Source of the DNA: Prevotella sp. UBA3837
Lineage (GTDB): Bacteria > Bacteroidota > Bacteroidia > Bacteroidales > Bacteroidaceae
NCBI GenBank assembly: GCA_002392835.1
Contig: DGHX01000068.1
Span: 6,855 to 27,828, forward strand
Direction of reading: 5' to 3'
DNA length: 20,974 nucleotides
The notes under the pieces were generated by a model, which saw only the letters and a program-made list of their open reading frames with translations, did no database searches and had not been told where the DNA came from. Position 1 is the first letter of the stretch. Each line of letters opens with the position of its first letter. This document shows positions 20,885-20,974 of the stretch, in pieces. Both the position numbers and the translations under genes were made by a program.

Positions 20885-20974
20885 AGCGGCCCACTTTTGA
20901 AAAAAAGTGATATGGGATTTTTTCAAAAGTGGCCCGCTTTTTAAAAAAAGTGATATGGGATTTTTTCAAAAGCG
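20885..20974. repeat. Palindromic, tandemly repeated element at right edge
   Basis: A 30-bp sequence (AAAAAAAGTGATATGGGATT...) occurs identically at 20900-20929 and 20943-20972, period 43. The first copy lies within an inverted repeat: 20891-20905 pairs perfectly with 20918-20932 around a 12-nt loop, and with one mismatch the stem extends to about 20885/20938. More copies may lie beyond the window. It could act as a bidirectional terminator or be part of a repeat array. Confidence 0.85.

Overview
The window looks like chromosomal DNA from a Bacteroidetes bacterium, most probably Prevotella or a near relative. The evidence is a type IX secretion (T9SS) core cluster in the order porP-gldK-gldL-gldM-gldN, promoters of the TAnnTTTG type, signal peptides ending AxA|Q, a BspA-type leucine-rich-repeat surface protein, a DUF3244-type small protein and a TPR/helix-turn-helix lipoprotein regulator. 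The species is inferred. Most genes at 445-5985 and 7528-14940 are GC-rich; 6159-7327 and 14940-20485 are clearly AT-richer.

Region 1 (1-6125, + strand): a TAnnTTTG promoter and a cobalamin riboswitch lead a three-gene operon. It encodes a BtuB-like TonB-dependent receptor, a CbiK-family chelatase made as a lipoprotein with an acidic surface-export signal (C-S-D-D-D-D-D), and a second related TonB-dependent receptor. It ends in a rho-independent terminator. It looks like a B12-repressed outer-membrane system for capturing corrinoid, cobalt or another tetrapyrrole, with a chelatase probably on the cell surface.

Region 2 (6159-7327, - strand): two AT-rich unknown genes, translationally coupled by an ATGA overlap; one is a lipoprotein and the other is exported.

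Region 3 (7528-14517, + strand): the T9SS core (PorP/SprF, GldK, GldL, GldM, GldN), then a small outer-membrane beta-barrel that could be PorT-like. GldL and GldM form the proton-driven inner-membrane motor, GldK and GldN the periplasmic ring. GldL carries a long glycine-rich linker. The gldK-gldL spacer is a 20-codon open frame overlapping both neighbours, and gldL and gldM are separated by a 39-40 nt inverted repeat.

Region 4 (14536-17317): a TPR-membrane-coiled-coil-HTH regulator whose base composition changes sharply after about 135 codons, then GTTCAT direct repeats and a consensus promoter in front of a DUF3244-like exported protein, and a small unknown ORF.

Region 5 (17348-20974): a 1021-aa BspA-like LRR protein with its own promoter and a C-terminal motif that may be a T9SS-type sorting signal, a C-terminal remnant of an Mrp-family ATPase on the opposite strand, and a repeated palindromic element running off the right edge.

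The most unusual thing is spread across the window: tracts of 7-nt period (and in-frame 21-nt period) lie in a promoter spacer, in the riboswitch, between genes, inside signal-peptide codons and in TonB-receptor turns. The main type, AAATGAT, holds start and stop codons in every frame in one orientation. In the other orientation it encodes the same hydrophobic heptapeptide in every frame, and it is used as the signal-peptide core of at least three genes here. Two of those genes also have the forward copy just upstream, giving long hairpins around their start codons.
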